The notes beneath the pieces were generated by a model. The model did no database searches. It had not been told where the DNA came from and saw only the letters and a list, made by a program, of their open reading frames with translations. The translations under genes and the position numbers were made by a program. From NCBI GenBank assembly GCA_009777485.1, contig WRLT01000005.1, forward strand, positions 1 through 64,000: DNA of 64,000 bases, given 5' to 3'. This document shows, piece after piece, positions 35,946 to 43,920 of the stretch; position 1 is the stretch's first letter, and every line of letters starts with the position of its first letter. Origin of the DNA: Bacillota bacterium. Its GTDB lineage: Bacteria; Bacillota; Clostridia; Christensenellales; Pumilibacteraceae.

Positions 35946-37556
35946 TTAAAGGGGTTGGCGGGTGTAGGTGCTAAGAAGGCTTCCGTTGTTGTAGTCAAGT
36001 AATTGTAGGGTGTCAACATTCGGAAATTCTATTCTAAAAGTATTCTGCCCTCCGCCGTAGGTTTCAACAATGATTATGGGATTATCGCTGTTCGTGCCGA
36101 TACGCCATTTGCTTATATTGATATTGTGCCAAATGCCTCCTCCGTCTGCGGTTAAATGGAACCAAATAGTTGCAGAATCGGTAGCAACCCATTGCCCTAC
36201 TGCCTTTTCAAACACGGACATTTCTTTATATGCGGTAAGGGCTCCGTGCTCTTCGTGGATATTAAATAATTCTAGGGCTTCTGAGTGGTGCAGCGCAAAC
36301 GAATAGTACTGCATATATGAGGGGTCGTCTATAAAGGTAGCAAACATAGGCGGAAACGGCGTAGGATATAAAGGATACCAGTTGCCGTGATCCCACTTAC
36401 GGACAATGTTTATTTGAATTTCTTGCCCGTCTACAAAGTATTCAAAGACAAAGTGTTGATTCGGGTCGCCGACGGGGTTGAAGATGCCTGTGCCGTCCTC
36501 GTCAAAGATAAAGGAATAGACGTGCGAGTATACCTGATTAAGCCAAACCTCGAAGGTGTACGTGCCTATAAAGGGCTCGTCTTGGTAGCTTAGGTTGCTT
36601 ACTGCGCGCGTTGCCGTGCCTGTGCCTGCAAGCGCAATAACGGCGCGGACGTAGGGCTGATTTGAGTTTAGGATTGCGGCCGTTTTAGGGTGTACGGTAA
36701 CCTCTAAGAGATTGCCGTTTTCGGAGGGGCGGTACGGCGGAGTGAAAAAGGCGTTGCCCGCTGCGGGGTTATACGGGTTTTCGGATAAAGAAACCTCTTC
36801 GCCGTTATAGATGACGGTGTAGTCGGCTTTGCGCTGGTCCATTTTATCTACATAAAATATTTTCTCCGGCCATAGCCAATGTATTAGGGGGTCTTCTACG
36901 GTGTCGGGCAGGTAAATGTGGTTGGTAATTTGGGTAAAATCGGCGGGCTCGCTGGCGGTGAACAGCGGGTCTGGGGTTACGGCGGTTATAATAAGGTCTA
37001 TGGTTTGCCCCGCGTAAATTTGGGTGTTTATGCCGTTGATTTGGTAGCGTGCGTAGGGTTCTAGCACCGTGATATCGGAATGAATGCTGCCCCAAAGGCG
37101 GACGGTTACGTTTACGCCCGCTGCGTTAGGGTCTACGTTTGAAACGGTGATGATGTCGGTTACGTCATCGAAGGAAACGGTGGGTTTAGATAGCTGTGTG
37201 GCTGAGGGCTGTGCGGGCGAAACGGTAACGACTAGGCTGTCGGAGATGTTGTTGTGCGCGGTTGCGGTTACGGTAACCGTTCCCTCTGAAAGCGGGGTTA
37301 AAAGCCCTGTGTTGGATATGTTGGCAGAACCTGTACCGTTTGTAACCGTCCATGTAACGGTTTTGAGGGTTGCGTTTGAGGGGGTAATCGTTGCGCTGTA
37401 TGTTTGGTCGGTGCCGACGGTTGCGGTGGATGAACCGTTGACGGCCACGCTTTGTACCGCTATATCGTTATCGTTGGATTCAAAACATGCCGCGAATAGG
37501 GTTGTGCAGAGTAACAGGGTTAGTAAGGCTAATAGGGCTTTAACCGATTTTTTCAT
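35946..37556 (-). CDS. Surface lipoprotein with bacterial Ig-like (Big_2) domain
   Basis: About 536 residues. The lipobox is in LLCTTLFAAC, after a MKKSVKALLALLTLLL signal. Residues about 32-115 form a Big_2-type Ig domain (VQSVAVNGSSTATVG, SNATLKTVTWTVTNG, EGTVTVTATA). The rest is beta-rich and unassigned. AAGGAG lies about 12 nt before the start. Expression may be phase-variable: the promoter spacer contains eleven G. It probably faces the cell exterior and is exposed to host or phage selection (inference). Confidence 0.8.
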   Translation of the reverse strand: MKKSVKALLALLTLLLCTTLFAACFESNDNDIAVQSVAVNGSSTATVGTDQTYSATITPSNATLKTVTWTVTNGTGSANISNTGLLTPLSEGTVTVTATAHNNISDSLVVTVSPAQPSATQLSKPTVSFDDVTDIITVSNVDPNAAGVNVTVRLWGSIHSDITVLEPYARYQINGINTQIYAGQTIDLIITAVTPDPLFTASEPADFTQITNHIYLPDTVEDPLIHWLWPEKIFYVDKMDQRKADYTVIYNGEEVSLSENPYNPAAGNAFFTPPYRPSENGNLLEVTVHPKTAAILNSNQPYVRAVIALAGTGTATRAVSNLSYQDEPFIGTYTFEVWLNQVYSHVYSFIFDEDGTGIFNPVGDPNQHFVFEYFVDGQEIQINIVRKWDHGNWYPLYPTPFPPMFATFIDDPSYMQYYSFALHHSEALELFNIHEEHGALTAYKEMSVFEKAVGQWVATDSATIWFHLTADGGGIWHNINISKWRIGTNSDNPIIIVETYGGGQNTFRIEFPNVDTLQLLDYNNGSLLSTYTRQPL

Positions 37557-37587
37557 AGTTATAGTATACTCCTTTTTATTTAAGTGT

Positions 37588-37613
37588 AGTATACCCCCCC
37601 CCCCGCGTGTCAA
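37588..37613 (-). promoter_or_regulatory. Promoter with poly-G spacer, likely phase-variable
   Basis: Minus-strand TTGACA (37608-37613) and TATACT (37588-37593) are separated by 14 bp: CGC plus eleven G (37594-37604). Three more G would give the optimal 17-bp spacing. Confidence 0.7.
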
Positions 37614-37618
37614 GCGTT

Positions 37619-37642
37619 TTGTTAATGGAAAATGGAGAATGG
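37619..37642. repeat. Solo TGGAGAA-type short repeat
   Basis: TTAATGGAAAATGGAGAATGG-type sequence, like the left terminus of the element at 35751, between the poly-G promoter and the next gene's stop. Related fragments occur at about 104-115, 61946-61966 and 63830-63856. Confidence 0.7.
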
Positions 37643-37649
37643 AGGAATA

Positions 37650-38204
37650 TTAAATTAGCTTTGATAAGGATAGGGCGATAAGGATTGCGCCTGACAGCCA
37701 TGCTAGGTTTACGCGGCATACGGATAGTTTTAGGCCTAAATAACTGCCTGCGTAGATGAATACGGCGGTAAGGATTAGGGAGAAGTTTACTAGCCATAGA
37801 AGTCCGTTTTGGGTTGCGCCTACCCCTAGCCCCGCTGTTAGTCCGTCTAACGACAATGCTAGTGCAAGCAGTGCGGCTTGGCGGGCAGACAGTGTTTTGG
37901 GTGCGGCGAAGGGTGTGCAAAGCGCGGAGTTTTTGTTGGAGTACACACTAGACGCGATTTTTATGGAACCTATGCAAGCTAAAATGATACAGCACGCCGC
38001 TACGCTGATAAATTCGGGGATAATGTTTTTTATAGCCGCGCCGAAATATAGGGCGGCGGAAAGTGCCGCCGTGCAAATCAGTGTGATTATCGCGGCGGAA
38101 AATACGGGGATTTTAGTTTTATCTGCGCCGTAGGCTAGCGCGGCTGCAAAGGCGTCTAGCGAAAGGGCGCATATGAGTAGCAATGAATTAAGTATAAACA
38201 GCAT
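37650..38204 (-). CDS. MntP/YtaF-type membrane protein
   Basis: A 184-residue protein with about six membrane segments and two matching halves: SLDAFAAALAYG near residue 15 and ALSLDGLTAGLGVG near residue 120. This duplicated Asp-containing pattern is typical of the MntP manganese exporter and YtaF sporulation membrane protein family. The length and spore-former context favour YtaF; transport of manganese cannot be excluded. No clear ribosome site before the ATG. Confidence 0.72.
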   Translation of the reverse strand: MLFILNSLLLICALSLDAFAAALAYGADKTKIPVFSAAIITLICTAALSAALYFGAAIKNIIPEFISVAACCIILACIGSIKIASSVYSNKNSALCTPFAAPKTLSARQAALLALALSLDGLTAGLGVGATQNGLLWLVNFSLILTAVFIYAGSYLGLKLSVCRVNLAWLSGAILIALSLSKLI

Positions 38205-38249
38205 AGTACTACCATGCTATTCGGGAGTTTACGGCAAGGGTACAAAACT

Positions 38250-38310
38250 TTTTTTTCCACCCCGTCCGCTTCGCGTCCACCCCTCAAGAGGGGAATTTTT
38301 TTAAGGTCTT
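38250..38310. repeat. CCCCT-CAAG-AGGGG repeat copy
   Basis: Short copy with CACCCCGTCCGCTTCGCGTCC and the CCCCT-CAAG-AGGGG hairpin (38280-38293) followed by T on the plus strand. It separates the MntP/YtaF gene from the leucine-rich-repeat lipoprotein gene. Confidence 0.7.
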
Positions 38311-38346
38311 TTTCAGAAACAATCGCGGAGGGAAATTATCTATTGT

Positions 38347-40587
38347 TTAGGCGGTTTGGAAGAGGGGGGCGAAATGGGTCCAATTGGGGGCGGCGGAATA
38401 GGCGTCTACGCAGGCTTGTGTGGGTACGGTTATTTTGTTTATATCGGTTCCGCTTAGTGCGTCTCTGCCTAATGCGGTAAGCCCTTGCGCTGCGGGACGC
38501 AGCAGTGTAACGGTTTGCAAATTGGCACAGCCTTGAAAGGCAAAGTCCCCTATCAGCGTTACGGCGGCGGGTATAGTTATGTCGGTTAAGGGCGTGTTAG
38601 AAAACGCTAAGCCGTCTATAAACGTTACGCTAAAAGGAAGTTGCACGGCAGTTAGGCCTGTGTTAGAAAATGCGACTTCACCTATAAAGGTAACGTAAGA
38701 CGAAATGGTAAACTGCGTTAAGGCGGTGCAGTGCAAAAACATATGGTCGTCTATATAGGTGATGCCGTCGGGCAGCGTATTAAGCCCGCTTGTGTCGCCT
38801 GCAACGGTGATGCTTTCTAGCGCGGAGGAGTTGCGGAATACGCCCTCATTTAAAAAGGTTAGGCCTGCGGGCAGTTCTATTTGGGTAAGCTTAGGCAGGT
38901 GCGAAAACGCGCCTACGTCTATGTGGGTAACGGTTTCGGGTAAAATGACGGATTCTAAATCGGGACAGCGGCGGAACGCATTTGCGCCGATGTGGGTAAC
39001 GGAGTTAGCTAAATGGACGCTTTTTAAGCCGCCTAAGCCCTCTACACCGCCCGATAAAAACGCAAGCGGTGAAAATGCGGACGCGGCAATTAGGCGGATA
39101 TCGGCGGCGTTAGGCAGTAAATTCATATCAAAATCTAAGCCGTCGGGAAAATCGTTTACGTTTAACGAACCTTTATATTTGTAAAAAACGCTGCCGAAAA
39201 CCATAGGCCCGTTAGGTAGCCCCGCGTAAAATTCCGTAGTATCTAACGCGGCTGCCCCGATGTATTGTATATCGGCGGGGATATTTATATCTATAAGTTT
39301 TACGCATTGGTCGAATGCGGCTGCCCCGATGTGCGTTACGCTTGCGGGGATAGTAACGGATTCTAGGTTTTCGCAGCCTTGCGTCATAGATGCGGGGATT
39401 TCGGTAACGCCGCTAGGGATATTTAGCTGCGTAAGGGTTCGGCAATTAAAAAACGCAAGTGTTTCTATGTGGGTTACGGATGCGGGTATATCGACGGCGG
39501 TAAGGGTTCGGCAGCCCGAAAACGCGCCTGCGCCGATATGCTCTAAGCTATCGGGTAAGGTAATATTAGCTAAATTTTCGCGGCCTGCAAAGGCGGACGG
39601 CGCGATAGAAACGGTTAAGTCGCGGATTTCTACTTGGGTGCCTACCACCATCGGGCCGAAAAAGCCGTAAAAGACTTTGCCGATGTATACCTCGCCCCGC
39701 AGTGCGTTATCGTATTCGGTGTTGCGGAACGCGCCGCTACCCACGCGGACGGTGTTTTCGGAAAAGCGTATGTCTTGCAGTGCAAAGCAGTTTGCAAAAG
39801 CGTCCGCGCCGATATGCGTAACGGAGTCCGGGATATAAACCGCCCCTATTTCGGTTTGGTTGAAAAATGCTTGGTTGGCGATGTGTGTAACGGGGAGTCC
39901 TTGATAGGTGTCGGCAATGGTTACTGCCGTACCGTCTAATATGCCCGCGCTTACCTCGTATGCGGTGCCGCAAGGCAATAGGTTGTAGTCTAGCCCTTGT
40001 GTTTGCGCGCCGAAAATGGAAAAGGTGGTTTGCGTAAAATTAGAGTCTAGATAAACCTCGCCGTCCCCTACCGCTTTTACCCTAAGCGTGTGAAAGCCCG
40101 CGGGCAAATCCGCAAACGAAAAAGCTTCTTCTTGAATGTTTTCGATGGGCAAATCGTTGTTGATGCGCACCGTGTAGGAGGAGGCGTTTTGGACGGCTGT
40201 CCATGCGGCGGCGCGTTGGGGCACGTTGACGGTTAGGTTTTGCGGCGCGGATAAATAGGCGCTGTTTATATAGGTGTACGGGGTTGACCATGCCGAATCT
40301 GTATAGCCGTTGGCAACGGCGCGCACGCGCAGTTTGTATACGCCCGAACTTAGATTGGTTAGTGAAAACGCCGTATCGAAAATGCGCGTTGCAGGCGGCG
40401 CGTCGTTAATCTGCACCTCATAGCTTACCGCGTTTTGGACGGGGTTCCATTCTAAATAATTTTCTTCTACCCGTAAGCCTTCGGGGGCGTCTAACATGGG
40501 CAGTACGGTTTTATTACAGGCGGCGATAAAGCCCGTCAGCAGCAGTGCGGTAAGAACCGCGCATAGGATTTTGGTAAGCTTTTTCAT
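38347..40587 (-). CDS. Lipoprotein with fibronectin-like and BspA-type leucine-rich repeats
   Basis: A 746-residue protein with the lipobox in LLTGFIAAC. Two fibronectin III-like domains occupy about residues 33-110 and 115-195 (LEWNPVQNAVSYEVQINDA, AAWTAVQNASSYTVRINN). From about 230 to the end run BspA/LRR_5 repeats ('IPDSVTHIGADAFANCxxL'), a dozen or more, including degenerate ones. Such proteins in gut and oral bacteria act in adhesion or host-protein binding. A consensus promoter lies upstream and a GGGAA ribosome site precedes the start. Confidence 0.9.
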   Translation of the reverse strand: MKKLTKILCAVLTALLLTGFIAACNKTVLPMLDAPEGLRVEENYLEWNPVQNAVSYEVQINDAPPATRIFDTAFSLTNLSSGVYKLRVRAVANGYTDSAWSTPYTYINSAYLSAPQNLTVNVPQRAAAWTAVQNASSYTVRINNDLPIENIQEEAFSFADLPAGFHTLRVKAVGDGEVYLDSNFTQTTFSIFGAQTQGLDYNLLPCGTAYEVSAGILDGTAVTIADTYQGLPVTHIANQAFFNQTEIGAVYIPDSVTHIGADAFANCFALQDIRFSENTVRVGSGAFRNTEYDNALRGEVYIGKVFYGFFGPMVVGTQVEIRDLTVSIAPSAFAGRENLANITLPDSLEHIGAGAFSGCRTLTAVDIPASVTHIETLAFFNCRTLTQLNIPSGVTEIPASMTQGCENLESVTIPASVTHIGAAAFDQCVKLIDINIPADIQYIGAAALDTTEFYAGLPNGPMVFGSVFYKYKGSLNVNDFPDGLDFDMNLLPNAADIRLIAASAFSPLAFLSGGVEGLGGLKSVHLANSVTHIGANAFRRCPDLESVILPETVTHIDVGAFSHLPKLTQIELPAGLTFLNEGVFRNSSALESITVAGDTSGLNTLPDGITYIDDHMFLHCTALTQFTISSYVTFIGEVAFSNTGLTAVQLPFSVTFIDGLAFSNTPLTDITIPAAVTLIGDFAFQGCANLQTVTLLRPAAQGLTALGRDALSGTDINKITVPTQACVDAYSAAPNWTHFAPLFQTA

Positions 40588-40660
40588 ATTTGTATTCCCT
40601 TTTAAGTTAATTTCTCATCATTTTAATACAAGCTTTTGCATTAGGTTTTATATAAAAATC

Positions 40661-40690
40661 ATTGTACTACAAAACCATTCTCTGTGTCAA
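40661..40690 (-). promoter_or_regulatory. Promoter of the leucine-rich-repeat lipoprotein
   Basis: Minus-strand TTGACA (40685-40690), 18-bp spacer, TACAAT (40661-40666), with a leader of about 67 nt. Confidence 0.7.
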
Positions 40691-40741
40691 GGTTTTAGAA
40701 ACACTGAATAAAATTTACAAAACCAAATTTTTAAAATCCTC

Positions 40742-40770
40742 TTGACAATTTTCGACAGCTGCGGTACAAT
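40742..40770 (+). promoter_or_regulatory. Promoter of the large membrane protein gene (leaderless type)
   Basis: TTGACA (40742-40747), 17-bp spacer, TACAAT (40765-40770), 6 nt of T to the ATG at 40777. No ribosome site is possible in between. Confidence 0.78.
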
Positions 40771-40776
40771 TTTTTT

Positions 40777-43371
40777 ATGGACGTTTCTAAATTAAAAGAA
40801 CTAATCATAAAGCAAAGCGAATTGGCGGATGAGATTTCGCTGCTGAATGACGGTCTGAGTGAGGACGGTCTTTTGTGTGAGGTTGACAAGCTTAAAAAGG
40901 AAAATGAAAGCTTGTGCGAAAAAAACGCGGAAATCCGTGCCCAAATGGACGCTTTGGACGCGGAAAATAAAAATCTGAAAGAGGCGTTGCTAGACCAAAT
41001 GCGTGCGGAGAAGTCGCGCTTTTTAAAAAGTTCTGAGGAACGCATGGCGATATATTTTAACGCCGCGACTTGCAACGGTTTAGAAAGTTTAAGCGCGGCG
41101 GAAACCAATATTAAGGCGCGGTTTGAAAAATGCAGAGAGGCGTTAATTGCTGAATCGGAAGAGGTATATAATCAATTTGATGAAAAAATTGCTGCGCTTG
41201 AAGGTGCGGTAGAGGAAGAAATTTGCCGCTTAAAGGCTGAACGCGGAGAATTGTGTAAAACCGCGCAAGACGATTATGACGAAACCATTTCTTCTTTGGG
41301 CGGCAATTCGGTAAGCGACGAAACGGCTGAGGAACTTGTAAAGCTGCAAAACAATAAGGTTGAACGCGTTGTGGGGCTAAGCATACTGGGCAAAGTAGGC
41401 GCGGTAATTATTATTATCGGCATGATTGTTTTGGCGCAGTTGGTTTATGTGTATTTAACGGATATTGTTAAATGCGTGTTTTTCTTTTTAGTGGCGACGT
41501 TGATTTTAGGGTTTGGGCTGTTTTTAAACCGCAAAAAGAAAAAGCGCACGCCTTTTTCGATTACCATATTATCGTTGGGTGTTGCGTTGGAGTATACCGC
41601 ACTTTCGCTAAGTTATTTTGTGTTGAATATTTTAAACGTATACCTTGCGCTGGGCTTGTGTATCGTAATTACCGCGCTGGCGTATGTGATTTCGCTTACC
41701 TTAAAAAGTGAAGTGGTGGCGTCGTTTGCGCAAATCGGCGGCTACTTGCCTATTTTGGCTATTTACGGCGATATGCCGCTATTGTACGGCGCAATGGTGT
41801 ACTTTTTGATTTTAAATGTACTGGGCTTTATGCTATCCGCCAAATATAAGTGGCAGGCGTTGAATATTATCAGCTTTGTTTTAAGCACGGCTGCCGTAAT
41901 TTTTGTTTCGATAAGTGTTGCGATAATGAGTATTATTGCCCAAATCACAGGGTTTTCGGTTGCGGAAGGTATAACGCTGTTGTATATGCTGTTTGCTTTC
42001 GCGCTGCACATTCTGCTGCCTGTAATAACGAATATCCGCAAAAAAACCAAATTTACAAAGACCGATTTTGTGCTGATGTCGTTAAGCACCGTTATAAGCT
42101 TAATTATGTTTTACGGAATGTTTCATGTGTACAGCATCGGCGCGTACACGGGCTATTTAAGCTTAGGCTTTGCCGCCGTATATTTTGGGCTGTACTTTTT
42201 ACTGCGCAAGTTTTTCAAATCGGAAGAAGGCGGTGTGCAAACGCTGTTTTGGCTGACGGGCATTGTGTTTGTTGCGCTGTTTGTTCCTATGCACAACCAT
42301 TTTGACACGCGCTGGCTAAGTTTTGGGTTGGTGCTGCAAAGCGCGGCGTTGATTGTGTACGGAATTTTGCGCAAACGCAATCCTAGTTTTTATACGGGTT
42401 TGGGCTTGGCGGTGTTAAGCTTATTCTTCTTTCTAATTTCGGATGTTTTCATTTTTGTGCGCGACGATATTTTTATCTATAAATATCTGCTGCTTACTTT
42501 GGCAAGCGTTGCGGTTTTGGTTGCGGCGATGTATAAAAAGCATTTAAGGCTAGGGATTTTTAAGGGGGGCGACAAAACCTATAAGCAATCTGCTTCTGCC
42601 CCTGCTCAAGTGTACGCGGCCGCTGTGTATGTAAATTTGGCGGGGTTTATTCTGCATTGCATATACCGAATTTTTAACGCCGCCGCGCCGAAAGCTATTG
42701 CTGAATACGGAACGGTGTTGTATTTAATGCTTGCTTTAATGGTAGGCGTGCTGTTTGCGTTTGCCGTGGCTGTGCCCGTATTGTTTAAAGCCGCCGCTGT
42801 ACACAAGGCCTCGATAGCCGTTGCGATAGCGGGCATACTGTTTTTATTGGTTATCAATTCGATACGGCTGCCCTCTCTTACCGAAGGCACAACGGGCGGG
42901 CGCGTGGGCGCGTCGTTTATTATGGTAGCGGTAACGCTTGCCTCGCTGTATGTTTTTGCAAATGTATATATAAAGCTATCGCCTTTTGCGTCCGACTATA
43001 TAAAAAGTCCGCGCAACGGATTGATTATGGCGTCGGCGTTATACTTTATATTTTGGTTTACGTTAATATTGCTGCATCAATACCGCTTACGCTTTATAAA
43101 CGTTACGTTTAGTATTGCGTATTTGGTGATTGCCGCTATTTGTTTGGGGTTGGGGCTGTACCGCCGCAGTGCGCTGACGCGCCGCTTTGCGTTGGTGCTT
43201 ACTTTTTCTGCCATAGGCAAGCTGTTTATTGTAGACATGTGGCTATTAGAAACCCTATACCGCGTGATCGGCTTGTTTGCGTGCGGCGGGCTTTTAGTAG
43301 GCATGTCGTTTTTATATCAGCTGTTTTATAAACGGTTTGAAAAGCGGAATAAGGCGAACAGCGCGGATTAG
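40777..43371 (+). CDS. Large polytopic membrane protein, DUF2339-like, with coiled-coil N-terminus
   Basis: An 864-residue protein. Residues 1-190 are a charged coiled coil. A conserved-looking entry segment (VERVVGLSILGKVGAVIIIIGM, in part) starts a run of about 20 or more membrane helices to the C-terminus, like the DUF2339 family of very hydrophobic proteins of unknown role. The start is given by the promoter: the predicted transcript begins at the ATG itself. It converges with the next gene, overlapping by 4 bp at the stops. Confidence 0.72.
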   Translation: MDVSKLKELIIKQSELADEISLLNDGLSEDGLLCEVDKLKKENESLCEKNAEIRAQMDALDAENKNLKEALLDQMRAEKSRFLKSSEERMAIYFNAATCNGLESLSAAETNIKARFEKCREALIAESEEVYNQFDEKIAALEGAVEEEICRLKAERGELCKTAQDDYDETISSLGGNSVSDETAEELVKLQNNKVERVVGLSILGKVGAVIIIIGMIVLAQLVYVYLTDIVKCVFFFLVATLILGFGLFLNRKKKKRTPFSITILSLGVALEYTALSLSYFVLNILNVYLALGLCIVITALAYVISLTLKSEVVASFAQIGGYLPILAIYGDMPLLYGAMVYFLILNVLGFMLSAKYKWQALNIISFVLSTAAVIFVSISVAIMSIIAQITGFSVAEGITLLYMLFAFALHILLPVITNIRKKTKFTKTDFVLMSLSTVISLIMFYGMFHVYSIGAYTGYLSLGFAAVYFGLYFLLRKFFKSEEGGVQTLFWLTGIVFVALFVPMHNHFDTRWLSFGLVLQSAALIVYGILRKRNPSFYTGLGLAVLSLFFFLISDVFIFVRDDIFIYKYLLLTLASVAVLVAAMYKKHLRLGIFKGGDKTYKQSASAPAQVYAAAVYVNLAGFILHCIYRIFNAAAPKAIAEYGTVLYLMLALMVGVLFAFAVAVPVLFKAAAVHKASIAVAIAGILFLLVINSIRLPSLTEGTTGGRVGASFIMVAVTLASLYVFANVYIKLSPFASDYIKSPRNGLIMASALYFIFWFTLILLHQYRLRFINVTFSIAYLVIAAICLGLGLYRRSALTRRFALVLTFSAIGKLFIVDMWLLETLYRVIGLFACGGLLVGMSFLYQLFYKRFEKRNKANSAD

Positions 43372-43859
43372 TAATTTCTTGTTGCCGCGTTTAGAGAGGA
43401 CGAACGGAACGTAATTTTTTTGATATTTAGTTGGTCTTTAAGCAATTCGTAAAACATCTCGCAAAAGTTTTCGCAAGTGGAGGGTTTTTTGGTAACCGCG
43501 ACACGGCTTTCGGGGTATGACCGTACTAGGTCGTGCTTAATTGCTTTTGCGGGCGGGCCGAACCTTTTGGTTGTGCCTTTCATGCCTGTTTTTTCGTAGC
43601 CTGTAAGCACTAAATCTAGTAGCGGGTCGCCCTCTTGAAACAGCGTTGCATGGTGGAAATTATCCGCGACTGCCCAGGCGGCTTTGTACGCCTCTTTACA
43701 AGCGTGCGAATAGCCGTGTTCGTTGGGTTCGCCCTCGATTTCCAGCGTGAGTAAGCCCGAATGTCCGTGCAAATAGCTTGCCTCGCCGTTATAATTCATA
43801 AAGCGGTGCGCGTACTGAAAATCGAGATTAACGATTGACCTGCAATTTTGGTTTTTCAT
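43368..43859 (-). CDS. 6-pyruvoyl-tetrahydropterin synthase/QueD family protein
   Basis: A 163-residue T-fold protein. Zinc-binding histidines are visible in FQYAHRF, LHGHSG and a later His-rich segment (NFHHATLF). PSTCENFCEMFYELL matches the family's Glu-containing helix (PTxEN). QueD makes 6-carboxytetrahydropterin for queuosine; the sequence is longer and divergent, so the exact pterin reaction is uncertain. It lies downstream of alaS on the same strand, 61 bp away. Confidence 0.75.
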   Translation of the reverse strand: MKNQNCRSIVNLDFQYAHRFMNYNGEASYLHGHSGLLTLEIEGEPNEHGYSHACKEAYKAAWAVADNFHHATLFQEGDPLLDLVLTGYEKTGMKGTTKRFGPPAKAIKHDLVRSYPESRVAVTKKPSTCENFCEMFYELLKDQLNIKKITFRSSSLNAATRNY

Positions 43860-43876
43860 ATTTATTTTCTCCTTTT

Positions 43877-43900
43877 GGCGGTATTTTCCGCCGTTTTTTT
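43877..43900 (+). terminator. Intrinsic terminator, plus direction
   Basis: GGCGG (43877-43881), 6-nt loop, CCGCC (43888-43892), then G and a run of T. It would stop plus-strand read-through from the large membrane protein gene before it runs antisense into alaS. Confidence 0.65.
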
Positions 43901-43920
43901 TATTTTTTTAAGCTTTTGCA

